Shown: positions 1-8,645 of the stretch, one piece after another
Layout: each line of letters opens with the position of its first letter
Position numbering within the stretch: the first letter of the stretch is position 1
Source: Bacteroidales bacterium
GTDB taxonomy: Bacteria > Bacteroidota > Bacteroidia > Bacteroidales > Dysgonomonadaceae
Assembly (NCBI GenBank): GCA_012837345.1
Contig: DURL01000035.1
Location: forward strand, 1 to 32,909
DNA: 32,909 bases
Direction of reading: 5' to 3'
Translations under genes and position numbers: made by a program
Notes under the pieces: model-generated
The model's database searches: none
Told to the model about the DNA's origin: nothing
Seen by the model: the letters and a program-made list of their open reading frames with translations, nothing else

Positions 1-440
1 ACCAGGATCACATCCACATCGGCGGGCGGCACGATGCCGGTACGCTCCTTGTAGGTGATGCCGAAGCCGTGGGAGAAGTAGAGCGCCTTGCCGGGCGTCA
101 GGTGCTTCTTCACCGTCGGCCAGAGCGCGATCTGTGCCGCATCGGAGAGCAGGTACTGAATCACGGTGCCCTTCTCACAGGCCTCCTCAATTTCGAAGAG
201 CGTCTCGCCCGGCACCCAGCCGTCGGCCACCGCCTTGTCCCACGATTTGCTGTTCTTCCGCTGCCCCACGATCACGTTGAATCCGTTGTCACGCAGGTTG
301 AGCGACTGCCCCGGGCCCTGCACGCCATAACCGATCACAGCGATCGTCTCATCTTTCATCACCTCCTGAGCCTTGCTCAACGGAAACTCATCGCGGGTCA
401 CCACATTCTCTTCGACTCCGCCAAAATTCATTTTTGCCAT
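1..440 (-). CDS. ilvC: ketol-acid reductoisomerase, N-terminal part (cut by window edge)
   Basis: Converts acetolactate or acetohydroxybutyrate to the dihydroxy acid with NADPH, the second common step of valine and isoleucine synthesis in the cytoplasm. The 146 visible codons start MAKMNFGGVEENVVTRDEF and carry the Rossmann nucleotide-binding motif GYGVQGPGQ near residue 40, followed by the NLRDNGFNVIVGQR strand and the SHGFGITY segment. This N-terminus is typical of Bacteroidota IlvC. The gene continues beyond position 1, so the metal-binding knotted domain is not visible. It is the last visible gene of the BCAA operon and lies 245 bp downstream of ilvN; that gap holds tandem repeats and no clear TAnnTTTG promoter, so co-transcription is likely but not proven. 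Confidence 0.97.
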   Translation of the reverse strand, partial: MAKMNFGGVEENVVTRDEFPLSKAQEVMKDETIAVIGYGVQGPGQSLNLRDNGFNVIVGQRKNSKSWDKAVADGWVPGETLFEIEEACEKGTVIQYLLSDAAQIALWPTVKKHLTPGKALYFSHGFGITYKERTGIVPPADVDVIL

Positions 441-581
441 ATTTTAATCTGATCTTTATGCCTCACCGGCAATCTTCTTTGACAAGAATCCCCGATTTGG
501 CGAATTAATATTTTATATATTTTCTTTCATTTGATTCCTGGTTCTCTGTTCCTACATCCCGATCCCTGAACTACAATCGTT

Positions 582-680
582 GAACCAAGAACCAAGAACG
601 ATAAACTAAGAACTATGAACCATAAACAAATCAACCTACTAACCTACTAACCTACTAACCTACTAACTTACCAACTTATA
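582..680. repeat. intergenic tandem repeats, period 7 then period 8
   Basis: Positions 582-623 hold six heptamers of the form GAAC(C/T)A(A/T), with two diverged copies. Positions 633-680 hold six octamers, four of them identical AACCTACT followed by AACTTACC and AACTTATA. The array ends 5 nt from the ilvN stop codon, on its 3' side. The rest of the 441-685 gap is AT-rich and shows no clear promoter or gene. Confidence 0.9.
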
Positions 681-685
681 ATCTT

Positions 686-1240
686 TCAACGATTCTGATT
701 GTCCTGTTCCCTCTTCGTCAGCATATCGCTGAGCCGTTCCACCCTCGATTTGGTGATGGCGATACGGCCAGAGCGGACGAACTGCAACACGCCAATAGTG
801 TCGGCCAGTTCGTCGAAGAGTCCCTGCGTCTCCTCGTAATGTCCCGCCTTGAGGAACACCACGCAGTCGTTCGACACCTCCAGGATCCGCACGTTGTACT
901 TGCGCACCAGATACTCGATGGAGCCATGCTCCAGCACCTTCTCGGTGGAGAGCTTATAGAGCGCCAGCTCCTGGTGCACCAGGTCCTCGTTGGTATTGTA
1001 ATAAGCCTTTAGGATATCCACCCGCTTGTCGATCAGGGGGATTAGCTTCTTGATCACCTCCTCGTTGTCGGAAAAAGTGGTGATGGTGAACTTGTGAATC
1101 CCCTTGATGGCCGAGGGTGAGACCGACAGCGTCTCGATGTTGAGTTGCCGCCGGGTGAAGATGGTGGTGATCTGGTTGAGCACCCCTACCGTGTTCTCAG
1201 AGAAGACGGTGATGGTATATAATGTCCTGTTTTCGCTCAT
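686..1240 (-). CDS. ilvN: acetolactate synthase, small regulatory subunit
   Basis: Regulatory partner of IlvB; family members bind valine and other BCAA for feedback control and raise the activity of the catalytic subunit. The 184-residue product opens with an ACT domain (about residues 5-80: TLYTITVFSENTVGVLNQITTIFTRR region, then the NIETLSVSPS strand) and ends with the usual acetolactate synthase small-subunit C-terminal domain (about 85-170, including VRSGRIAITK). Length is normal for the family. The ATG start is supported by the match of the first residues to the ACT fold. It sits 88 bp behind ilvB, and a heptamer repeat array fills part of that gap. Confidence 0.96.
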   Translation of the reverse strand: MSENRTLYTITVFSENTVGVLNQITTIFTRRQLNIETLSVSPSAIKGIHKFTITTFSDNEEVIKKLIPLIDKRVDILKAYYNTNEDLVHQELALYKLSTEKVLEHGSIEYLVRKYNVRILEVSNDCVVFLKAGHYEETQGLFDELADTIGVLQFVRSGRIAITKSRVERLSDMLTKREQDNQNR

Positions 1241-1298
1241 CTTATTGTTTTATAAAAGTAATTCAAAAACCCTGTTTCTCACATCATACCTGCCTACT

Positions 1299-1328
1299 GC
1301 TGATAGCTGAAAGCTAATAGCTAATAGC
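1299..1328. repeat. heptamer array abutting the ilvB stop
   Basis: Four to five heptamers of the AGCT(G/A)A(T/A) type on the plus strand. On the transcribed strand they read as AGCTATT / AGCTTTC / AGCTATC units that begin immediately after the ilvB TAA. Same family as the arrays behind cimA, leuC, leuA, nqrF and infA. Confidence 0.85.
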
Positions 1329-3080
1329 TTACAAAGTATACCCATTCCCCAGCATAATATTGGTGACACAACCACCGGAGGGAACCATGGGGTAGACCAT
1401 TCCCTTGGTCTCCACCACCACCTCCAACAGATAGGCTCCCTTGTGGGCCAGCATCTCTCCAATGGCTCCGTTCAGCTCTTCCCGCTCAGTCACCTTGCGC
1501 CCCCTGATGTTGTAGGCATCGGCGATCTTGATGAAATCGGGATTCTTGAGGTGCGTCTCCGAGTAGCGTTCGTCGAAGAAGAGCTCCTGCCACTGGCGCA
1601 CCATGCCCAGGTAGTTGTTGTTCAGCAGGATGATCTTCACATCCACCCCATACTCGAGAATAGTACCGAACTCCTGGATGGTCATCTGCAGGCCGCCGTC
1701 ACCCACGAAGATGCAGACGGTGCGATCCGGTGCGCCGTACTTGGCACCGATGCCGGCAGGCAGGCCGAAGCCCATGGTGCCCAGACCGCCCGAGGTAACC
1801 AGGCTACGCGGTTGGGTGTACTTGAAGTAACGGGTGCTCATCATCTGATGTTGTCCCACGTCGGTCACACAGATGGCGTTGTTATGCGTTGCCTCCGTCA
1901 CCTTGTTCACCACCTCGCCCATCTTGATGGGTCCCTTTTCGGGAAAGAGCTCGTTGCGAATTACAGTATCAAACTCCTTCTTTTCGAAGGGCTTGAATTC
2001 CGCCAGCCACTCACCATGAGAGCCCTTTTGCAGGTATTCCGTCACTTTGGGCAGGGTCTGCTTCACGTCGCCCACCACCTTCACAGTTGTCGGTACGTTC
2101 TTGTTGATCTCTGCCGGGTCGATGTCGAAGTGGATCACCTTCGCCTGTTTGGCATAGGTCTTCAGATCGCCCGTCACACGGTCGTCGAACCGCATCCCGA
2201 TGGCGATCAGCACGTCGCACTCATTGGTCTTCAGGTTGGGCGCCACGTTACCGTGCATGCCCAGCATGCCGCAGTTGAGCGGATGATCGGTGGGGACTGC
2301 CGAGAGACCCAGGATGGTCGATGCGAAGGGTACGTCAGCTTTCTCCAGGAAGGCAACCAACTCCTTTTCGGCATGCCCGAGGAGCACCCCCTGGCCCACC
2401 AGCACGTAGGGCTTCCGGGCATTGTTGATCAGCTCCGCAGCCTTCCGTATCTGCACCTCATCCATATCGGGTACCGGCTGATAGCTCCTCAGGAAGGATG
2501 TTTTTTGATAGTCGAAGATGCATTTGTTCACCTGTGTATCCTTGGCGATGTCGAGCACCACCGGTCCGGGGCGACCGCTCGCGGCGATGTGGAACGCGCG
2601 CGACACCGCCCAGGCGATATCCTCCACGCGGCGGATCTGGTAGGCCCACTTGGTGATGGGCTGGGTGATGCCAATCACGTCAGCCTCCTGGAAGGCATCT
2701 GATCCCAGCAGGCTGGAGATCACCTGTCCCGAGATCACCACCAGCGGGGTGCTGTCCATCATCGCATCGGTGATTCCGGTGATGGCATTGGTGGCACCGG
2801 GGCCCGAGGTGACCAGTGCCACCCCTACCTTGTCCGATACACGGGCGTAACCCTGTGCCGCGTGCACCGCCCCCTGCTCATGGCGCACCAGGATATGTTT
2901 AATTTCATCTTTATGGTCATACAGCGCATCGAACACGGGCATGATCGCCCCGCCCGGATAACCGAAGATCGTCTCTACCCCTTCCGCCAGCAGTGAGCGG
3001 ATCAGGATCTCACTCCCCGTGACAGGTTGCTTCTCCGAAGTGGGGGAAACGATGACTGGTGATTGATTGACTCTGTTCAT
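1329..3080 (-). CDS. ilvB: acetolactate synthase, large catalytic subunit
   Basis: Thiamine-diphosphate enzyme that condenses two pyruvates to acetolactate (valine/leucine) or pyruvate with 2-ketobutyrate (isoleucine). The 583 residues show the three expected domains: an N-terminal TPP pyrimidine domain with GYPGGAIMPVFDALY near 40 and the catalytic Glu68 in RHEQGAVHAAQGYAR; a central FAD-type domain; and a C-terminal TPP pyrophosphate domain with GDGG...LNNNYLGMVRQWQ near 438-480. About 20 extra residues precede the conserved start of the family, so a slightly shorter N-terminus is possible. It lies between ilvD (41 bp upstream) and its regulatory subunit ilvN downstream. Confidence 0.97.
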   Translation of the reverse strand: MNRVNQSPVIVSPTSEKQPVTGSEILIRSLLAEGVETIFGYPGGAIMPVFDALYDHKDEIKHILVRHEQGAVHAAQGYARVSDKVGVALVTSGPGATNAITGITDAMMDSTPLVVISGQVISSLLGSDAFQEADVIGITQPITKWAYQIRRVEDIAWAVSRAFHIAASGRPGPVVLDIAKDTQVNKCIFDYQKTSFLRSYQPVPDMDEVQIRKAAELINNARKPYVLVGQGVLLGHAEKELVAFLEKADVPFASTILGLSAVPTDHPLNCGMLGMHGNVAPNLKTNECDVLIAIGMRFDDRVTGDLKTYAKQAKVIHFDIDPAEINKNVPTTVKVVGDVKQTLPKVTEYLQKGSHGEWLAEFKPFEKKEFDTVIRNELFPEKGPIKMGEVVNKVTEATHNNAICVTDVGQHQMMSTRYFKYTQPRSLVTSGGLGTMGFGLPAGIGAKYGAPDRTVCIFVGDGGLQMTIQEFGTILEYGVDVKIILLNNNYLGMVRQWQELFFDERYSETHLKNPDFIKIADAYNIRGRKVTEREELNGAIGEMLAHKGAYLLEVVVETKGMVYPMVPSGGCVTNIMLGNGYTL

Positions 3081-3121
3081 AGAACCTAAACTTTATATGT
3101 TGATACTTATAACCTTTAACC

Positions 3122-4981
3122 TTATACGATTCTGACCGCGCCCTTATCGGCAGAGGTGACAAATGCTGCGTAGCTTCGCAACGCTTTCGACACGGTACGA
3201 TCCCTGTTTGGCGTAAAGGCATCTGCTCCCCTGGCCTCTTCACTGCGACGACGCTCGGCCAGCTCCTCGTCGCTGATCATCACGTTGATGCTACGCGCCG
3301 GGATATCGATCTCGATGAGATCACCCTCCCGTACCAGTCCGATGTTGCCACCGGCTGCCGCCTCGGGTGAGATATGGCCGATAGAGAGTCCCGAGGTACC
3401 CCCCGAGAATCGTCCGTCGGTGATCAGGGCACACTCCTCACCCAATTTCTTCGATTTGATGTAGGAGGTGGGATAGAGCATCTCCTGCATCCCGGGACCG
3501 CCCTTGGGACCCTCGTATATGATCACCACCACGTGGCCGGCAGTGACGTCGCCGCGCAGGATCCCCTTCACCGCATCATCCTGCGAATGGAATACCTTTG
3601 CCCGGCCGCTGAACCTCCAGATGCTCTCCTTCACCCCCGCGGTCTTCACCACGCAGCCGTCGGCGGCGATGTTGCCCCGCAGGATGGCCAGCCCCCCATC
3701 TTTGGTGTAGGCGTTTGCCACGCTGCGGATGCATCCCCCCTCACGGTCGCTGTCCAGCTCCCTGAAGCGTGCATCCTGCGATCCCATCACCAGGTTGCGT
3801 CGGTTACCCGGCGCCGAGGAGTAGATGCGCAGCGCTTCCGCATCGGGTGCTGCTTTTGTGATGTCATACTGGTTGATAGCCTCGGCCAGCGTCATGCCAT
3901 CGGCACGGCTCACGCTGGTCTCCAGCAGTCCCGCTTTGGCCAGCTCACCCAGGATACCCATGATGCCTCCGGCGCGGTTCACATCCTGGATGTGATACTT
4001 ATCGGAGTTGGGCGCCACCTTGCAGATGCAGGGCACCCTATGTGAGAGCGTCTCGATGTCGTCGAGCGTGAAGTCGATCTCTCCCTCCTGTGCGATGGCC
4101 AGGGTGTGGAGGATGGTATTGGTCGATCCCCCCATGGCGATATCGAGCGTCATGGCGTTCAGGAACGACTCGCGGCAGGCGATGTTGCGGGGCAGCACGC
4201 TCTCATCACCGTCGAAATAGTACCTGTAGGCATTCTCCACGATTTGACGGGCCGCATCCAGGAAGAGCTGCTTCCTGTTCACGTGGGTCGCCAGCACCGT
4301 GCCGTTGCCCGGCAGTGCCAGTCCGATCGCCTCGTTGAGGCAGTTCATCGAGTTGGCGGTGAACATGCCGGAGCAGGAACCACAGGTGGGGCAGGCCAGC
4401 TCTTCCAGCTTTGATATCCGCTCGTCAGGGATGTTCTCGTCCGCCGACTCGATCATGGCGTCGATCAGGTCGATCTGCTGGTCGCCGATCTTTCCCGCCT
4501 CCATCGGTCCCCCTGAGACGAAGATGGTAGGTATGTTGAGCCGCATGGCGGCCATCAGCATCCCCGGCGTGATCTTGTCGCAGTTGCTGATGCATACCAG
4601 GGCGTCCGCCTTGTGGGCGTTCACCATATACTCCACCGAGTCGGCAATCAGGTCGCGCGACGGCAGCGAGTAGAGCATGCCGTCATGTCCCATGGCGATG
4701 CCGTCGTCCACGGCGATGGTGTTGAACTCGGCCGCGAAGCAGCCCAGCTTTTCGATCTCCTGCTTCACCAGCTGGCCGATGTCGTGCAGATGCACATGTC
4801 CCGGAACAAACTGGGTGAATGAGTTGGCGATGGCAATGATCGGCTTGCCCATCTGGCTGCGGGTCATCCCGTTAGCATGCCAGAGCGCCCGCGCACCGGC
4901 CATCAAACGTCCCTGCGTGCTGGTCGCGCTGCGCAGGTGATCCTTCTTTCCACCCTCTACTGTATGATTGTTGTTGCTCAT
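3122..4981 (-). CDS. ilvD: dihydroxy-acid dehydratase
   Basis: Iron-sulfur enzyme that dehydrates the dihydroxy acids to 2-ketoisovalerate and 2-keto-3-methylvalerate. The 619-residue sequence follows the E. coli IlvD pattern closely: [13 protein letters not shown] near 53-65 (no cysteine here), [12 protein letters not shown] with Cys134, [18 protein letters not shown] with Cys203, and the [14 protein letters not shown] block near the C-terminus. The E. coli-type cysteine set suggests an oxygen-labile [4Fe-4S] cluster, which suits an anaerobe (inference). Start ATG precedes MSNNNH. It is separated from leuB by a 251-bp spacer made almost wholly of tandem repeats. Confidence 0.97.
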   Translation of the reverse strand: MSNNNHTVEGGKKDHLRSATSTQGRLMAGARALWHANGMTRSQMGKPIIAIANSFTQFVPGHVHLHDIGQLVKQEIEKLGCFAAEFNTIAVDDGIAMGHDGMLYSLPSRDLIADSVEYMVNAHKADALVCISNCDKITPGMLMAAMRLNIPTIFVSGGPMEAGKIGDQQIDLIDAMIESADENIPDERISKLEELACPTCGSCSGMFTANSMNCLNEAIGLALPGNGTVLATHVNRKQLFLDAARQIVENAYRYYFDGDESVLPRNIACRESFLNAMTLDIAMGGSTNTILHTLAIAQEGEIDFTLDDIETLSHRVPCICKVAPNSDKYHIQDVNRAGGIMGILGELAKAGLLETSVSRADGMTLAEAINQYDITKAAPDAEALRIYSSAPGNRRNLVMGSQDARFRELDSDREGGCIRSVANAYTKDGGLAILRGNIAADGCVVKTAGVKESIWRFSGRAKVFHSQDDAVKGILRGDVTAGHVVVIIYEGPKGGPGMQEMLYPTSYIKSKKLGEECALITDGRFSGGTSGLSIGHISPEAAAGGNIGLVREGDLIEIDIPARSINVMISDEELAERRRSEEARGADAFTPNRDRTVSKALRSYAAFVTSADKGAVRIV

Positions 4982-4989
4982 TTTTATGC

Positions 4990-5085
4990 GTTGATACGTT
5001 AGTATGTTGATACGTTAGTATGTTGATACGTTAGTAAGTTGATACGTTAATAAGTTGGTAAGTTTGTTAGTTGTCACGTTATTAA
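4990..5085. repeat. tandem array of GTT-initial octamers (16-bp higher-order unit)
   Basis: Twelve consecutive 8-mers beginning with GTT. The first eight alternate GTTGATAC with GTTAGTAT, GTTAGTAA or GTTAATAA, giving four 16-bp units at 4990-5053; the remainder are diverged. Positions 5130-5153 hold three AAC-initial octamers (AACATAAT twice, then AACTTAAT) that are the same word in inverted orientation. GTTATTAAG at 5078-5086 is a perfect complement of CTTAATAAC at 5148-5156. The array starts 9 nt upstream of the ilvD ATG. Confidence 0.9.
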
Positions 5086-5159
5086 GATGTCAGTTGATCC
5101 TGTTTGCTGTTTGGCATTATAAACCCATAAACATAATAACATAATAACTTAATAACCTT

Positions 5160-5243
5160 GAACTATGAACCTTGAACTATGAACTATGAACCATGAACCA
5201 TGAACCATGAACCATGAACTATGAACTATGAACTATGAACTAT
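5160..5243. repeat. 12-copy heptamer array running into the leuB 3' end
   Basis: Twelve uninterrupted 7-mers on the plus strand: GAACTAT, GAACCTT, two GAACTAT, four GAACCAT, four GAACTAT, then a decayed GAACCAA at 5244-5250. The array overlaps the last codons of leuB: on the coding strand GTTCATAGTTCATAG encodes Val-His-Ser-Ser-stop. The repeat therefore supplies the end of the protein. Confidence 0.93.
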
Positions 5244-6306
5244 GAACCAAATATTCCCTGATCCATTCCCCCACTTCACTGGTGCTGTAAGCCTTGCCGC
5301 CGTCGGCAATATCCTCGGTCACGATGCCCGCCTCCATGCTGGCGTTCACCGCCTCACGGATCATCGCACCCTCCTCCATCAGTTCGAAACCATACTCGAA
5401 CATCAGCGCGACCGAGAGGATCATCGCCAGCGGGTTGGCAATGTTCTTCCCCGCAGCCTGCGGATAGGATCCGTGTATCGGTTCGAAGAGCGAGGTGTGG
5501 ATCCCCATCGATGCAGAGGGGAGCAGTCCCAGCGACCCTGTGATCACCGAAGCCTCGTCGGTGAGGATGTCGCCGAACAGGTTCTCCGTCACCAGCACAT
5601 CGAAGCTCTTCGGCCACTGGATGATGCGCATGGCGGCATTGTCCACGAAGAGGAAGTCGGTTTCGATGTCGGGGTACTGAGGCGCGATCTCCTGTGCGAT
5701 CTGGCGCCAGAGACGGGAGGTGGCAATCACGTTGGCCTTGTCCACTACCGTCAGCTTCTTGCGTCGCTGACCGGCGAACTTGTAAGCCAGGTGGAGGATT
5801 CGTTCCACCTCCTCGCGGGTGTAGATGCAGGTGTCGTAGGCGGTGTTGCCATCCTCACTGCGTCCCTGCGGCTGTCCGAAGTACATACCGCCGGTCAGCT
5901 CGCGGATGCAGACAAAATCGGCACCCTCCACCAGATCCGCCCGCAGGGGTGACTTGTGGATCAGCGAGGGAAAGGTCATCACGGGACGGATGTTGCCATA
6001 GAGGCCCAGCTGCTTGCGCATGCGGAGCAGACCCTGTTCGGGACGTACTTTCGCATTGGGGTCGTTGTCATACTTCGGGTCGCCGATGGCACCGAAGAGC
6101 ACCGCATCGCTCTCCATGCAGAGGTTGTGTGTCGCCTCCGGGTAGGGGTCGCCCGTGGCATCGATGCCACAGGCGCCCACGATCCCCTCTTTCAGCGAGA
6201 GCGTGTGTCCCTTCTTCGCACATACGGCTTTGGTCACCGCCAACGCCTGCTCCATGATCTCCGGGCCTATTCCGTCACCCGCCAGTACTGCTATCTTCAA
6301 CTCCAT
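5233..6306 (-). CDS. leuB: 3-isopropylmalate dehydrogenase
   Basis: NAD-dependent oxidative decarboxylation of 3-isopropylmalate to 2-ketoisocaproate in leucine synthesis. The same enzyme normally handles the methylmalate intermediate of the citramalate pathway. The 357 residues have the family marks: GDGIGPEI at 10-17, the substrate arginines in [21 protein letters not shown] near 93-113, and metal ligands in FVDNAAMRI and [16 protein letters not shown]. Start ATG gives [16 protein letters not shown]. The C-terminal four residues, VHSS, and the stop are encoded by the heptamer repeat at 5160-5243, so the exact C-terminus was probably set by repeat expansion. Next upstream gene is cimA. Confidence 0.97.
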   Translation of the reverse strand: MELKIAVLAGDGIGPEIMEQALAVTKAVCAKKGHTLSLKEGIVGACGIDATGDPYPEATHNLCMESDAVLFGAIGDPKYDNDPNAKVRPEQGLLRMRKQLGLYGNIRPVMTFPSLIHKSPLRADLVEGADFVCIRELTGGMYFGQPQGRSEDGNTAYDTCIYTREEVERILHLAYKFAGQRRKKLTVVDKANVIATSRLWRQIAQEIAPQYPDIETDFLFVDNAAMRIIQWPKSFDVLVTENLFGDILTDEASVITGSLGLLPSASMGIHTSLFEPIHGSYPQAAGKNIANPLAMILSVALMFEYGFELMEEGAMIREAVNASMEAGIVTEDIADGGKAYSTSEVGEWIREYLVHSS

Positions 6307-6381
6307 ATTTTTGATTCTATTCTCTATAATTGTTCACTAAAAAAAACTTTTCTCCTGGACCAACCCGTCTTCCACCTTCAA

Positions 6382-6409
6382 AGCTGAAAGCTGATTGCTG
6401 ACAGCTGAC
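6382..6409. repeat. heptamer array behind cimA
   Basis: Four heptamers, reading AGCTGAA, AGCTGAT, TGCTGAC, AGCTGAC on the plus strand, lie 5 nt beyond the cimA stop. The junction to the stop reads GACCGCTTC on the plus strand, a short motif also found behind leuC and the NIF3-like gene. The rest of the 6307-6414 gap shows no other feature. Confidence 0.87.
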
Positions 6410-6414
6410 CGCTT

Positions 6415-7983
6415 CTATGGCAACTGCAAATAATTCATGTTTGGTATGTTCCCGCTCTCAATCATGTTCAGCATCTTCAAGGTCGCCTTGATGGCCGCCA
6501 CCGTCTGGTCGATGTCCAGGGCACGGGTCTTGAACACTTTGCCGTCGAACTTCCAGGTGATGATGGTCTGTACGTATGCGTTGGTCTTGCCACCGGGCGG
6601 GATCACCACCTCGTAGTCGATCAGTTCCGGTGTCTCCTTGTTCAGTCGCCGGTATATCTTGTACATCGCCTTGGAGAAAGCGTGGTACTGACCGTCTCCT
6701 GCAGCCGTCTCCTGGTAGATCTCTCCCTTGATGCTGAGCTTCACCGTGGCGGTGGGACGCAGTCCGTCGGTCAGAGCGAGCGAGTAGTTCAGCATCTGAA
6801 TATCCTTGTTGTCGAGACCGTTTTTGAGCACATCGGAGACGATGTAGGGCAGCTCGTCCAGGTTCACAATCTCCTTCTTGTCGCCCAGCTCGATGATGCG
6901 GGCGGTCACCTTGCGTGTCGACTCGTCATCCAGTTCGATGCCCAGTGCCTCGAGGTTCTTGATGATGTTCGACTTTCCGGCGTTCTTGCCCAGGGCATAC
7001 TCGCGGAAGCGGCCGAAGCGCTCCGGCATCAGGTCGTTGTAGTATAGGTTTTTCTTCTTGTCGCCATCGGCATGCACTCCGGCCACCTGCGTGAAGACAT
7101 TGTCGCCGATGATGGGTCTGTTTTTGGGGATCCGCACGCCCGAATAGGTCTCCACCACCTTGCTTACGTTGTAGAGGTGCGACTCATCGATACCGGTCTC
7201 CAGTTCCATGTGGTCGTGAATCAGCGCCACCACACTGGTAAGCGGTGCGTTGCCGGCACGCTCACCCAGACCGTTCACCGTCACATGCACCCCCTTGACA
7301 CCAGCCTTGAGGGCATTGTAGACGTTGGCTACCGCCAGGTCGTAGTCGTTGTGCGCGTGAAAGTCGAAGTGCAGCGACGGATAGCGTTCTATCATCTCAC
7401 TGCAGAACTGATACGCCTCGTCGGGATTAAGCACTCCGAGCGTGTCGGGCAGCATGAAGCGGGTCACCGGCTCATCTTTCAACCCGTCCATCATCCGAAA
7501 GACATACTCCTTCGAGTCGCGCATCCCGTTGGACCAGTCCTCCAGGTAGAGATTCACCCTCATCCCTTTCTCTTTTGCCAGGGTGATGGTTTTCTTCACA
7601 TCGGCCAGGTGCTCCTCCACCGTCTTGCGCAGCTGCCAGGTGCAGTGCTTGAGCGAACCCTTGCAGAGCAGGTTCACCACGCGGCAGCCGGCATCAGCGA
7701 TCCACTCGAGCGAGGTGCCACCATCCACGAAGCCGAGCACCTCCAGTCGGTCCAGGTAGCAGTGGGCGGCAGCCCACTGCGCCATCTTCTGCACCGAGCG
7801 GAACTCGCCCTCCGAGACGCGGGCCGATGCGATCTCTACGCGATCCACCTTCAGCTCTTCCAGCAGGAGGCTTACAATGCTCACCTTCTCCTGGGCTGCA
7901 AAGGATACACCGGAGGTCTGCTCCCCGTCGCGGAGCGTGGTATCCATGATCTCTATTCTTCTCTTCTCTGCCACCGCTTTCAT
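6415..7983 (-). CDS. cimA: (R)-citramalate synthase
   Basis: Condenses pyruvate with acetyl-CoA to citramalate, the first step of the threonine-independent isoleucine route. The 522-residue protein has a LeuA/HMGL-type TIM barrel (about 8-280) and a C-terminal LeuA-type regulatory domain (about 395-515). By recall it aligns over its length with the characterised Leptospira interrogans citramalate synthase. Catalytic residues Arg18, Asp19 and Glu148 and metal ligands His209/His211 (HAHND) are present. The three residues reported to give the Leptospira enzyme its pyruvate preference (Leu81, Leu104, Tyr144) correspond to Leu83, Leu106 and Tyr146 here, all conserved. A second, ordinary LeuA is encoded upstream, so this paralogue is not the isopropylmalate synthase. 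Databases may label it 2-isopropylmalate synthase. It is 11 bp from leuD. Confidence 0.9.
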   Translation of the reverse strand: MKAVAEKRRIEIMDTTLRDGEQTSGVSFAAQEKVSIVSLLLEELKVDRVEIASARVSEGEFRSVQKMAQWAAAHCYLDRLEVLGFVDGGTSLEWIADAGCRVVNLLCKGSLKHCTWQLRKTVEEHLADVKKTITLAKEKGMRVNLYLEDWSNGMRDSKEYVFRMMDGLKDEPVTRFMLPDTLGVLNPDEAYQFCSEMIERYPSLHFDFHAHNDYDLAVANVYNALKAGVKGVHVTVNGLGERAGNAPLTSVVALIHDHMELETGIDESHLYNVSKVVETYSGVRIPKNRPIIGDNVFTQVAGVHADGDKKKNLYYNDLMPERFGRFREYALGKNAGKSNIIKNLEALGIELDDESTRKVTARIIELGDKKEIVNLDELPYIVSDVLKNGLDNKDIQMLNYSLALTDGLRPTATVKLSIKGEIYQETAAGDGQYHAFSKAMYKIYRRLNKETPELIDYEVVIPPGGKTNAYVQTIITWKFDGKVFKTRALDIDQTVAAIKATLKMLNMIESGNIPNMNYLQLP

Positions 7984-7994
7984 CTCACTTGTGA

Positions 7995-8591
7995 TTAATA
8001 GGCGTAAGGGCGTCGCTGTTCATACGCCTCAATCTTGTCTCTGTTGGATAGGAGGAAATCGATGTCATCAAGCCCCTTGAGCAGGCACTCCTTCTTGTAG
8101 CTGTTGATCTCGAACTGCTCGTTCTCCCCCGTGGCGTTGTTGGTGATGGTCTGTTCTTCCAGGTTGACCGTGACGCTGCTCTTCGGATCGGCTTTCACTG
8201 CATTGAAGAGACCGCGCAGGAAGGCTTCGCTCACCACCACCGGCAGGATGCCGTTGTTGAGGGCGTTGTTGCGGAAGATGTCGGCGAAGAAGCTCGACAC
8301 CACCACCCTGAAGCCGTAGCCTCCGATGGCCCAGGCAGCATGCTCGCGGCTGCTACCACTGCCGAAGTTCTTCCCTGCCACCAGCACCTCACCACTGTAG
8401 GTGGGGTCGTTCAGCACGAAGTCGGTCTTGGGGTTGCCCTCCTTGTCGTAGCGCCAGTCGGCGAAGAGGTTGTCGCCAAAGCCATCGCGCGTCGTGGCCT
8501 TCAGGAAGCGTGCAGGTATGATCTGGTCGGTGTCCACATTCTCAATCGGAAGTGGCACATATGTCGATGTGATTGTCTGAAATTTCTCCAT
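7995..8591 (-). CDS. leuD: isopropylmalate isomerase, small subunit
   Basis: Small subunit of the aconitase-like isomerase that interconverts 2- and 3-isopropylmalate; with CimA present it should also isomerise citramalate. The 198 residues show the swivel-domain signatures [14 protein letters not shown] near 19-32 and [24 protein letters not shown] near 77-100, followed by [17 protein letters not shown]. Length is typical. It is sandwiched between leuC (54 bp upstream) and cimA (11 bp downstream), so the three are surely co-transcribed. Confidence 0.97.
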   Translation of the reverse strand: MEKFQTITSTYVPLPIENVDTDQIIPARFLKATTRDGFGDNLFADWRYDKEGNPKTDFVLNDPTYSGEVLVAGKNFGSGSSREHAAWAIGGYGFRVVVSSFFADIFRNNALNNGILPVVVSEAFLRGLFNAVKADPKSSVTVNLEEQTITNNATGENEQFEINSYKKECLLKGLDDIDFLLSNRDKIEAYEQRRPYAY

Positions 8592-8617
8592 TGTCTTGCT
8601 GATTATTATTGTCTTTT

Positions 8618-8639
8618 AGCTGATAACTGATAACTGACC
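8618..8639. repeat. heptamer array behind leuC
   Basis: Three heptamers, AGCTGAT-AACTGAT-AACTGAC on the plus strand, followed by CGCTTTC and the leuC stop. On the transcribed strand this is stop, GAAAGCGGTCAG, then repeats: the same layout as behind cimA. Confidence 0.83.
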
Positions 8640-8645
8640 GCTTTC

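Noticed and set aside
1443-2702. A 419-codon open frame on the plus strand opposite ilvB
   Set aside because: It lies wholly antisense to a certain ilvB, is rich in His/Leu/Val as expected from reverse-complemented codons, and shows no recognisable domain.
4990-5243. CRISPR array
   Set aside because: Units are 7, 8 or 16 bp and directly adjacent, with no spacers and no cas genes.
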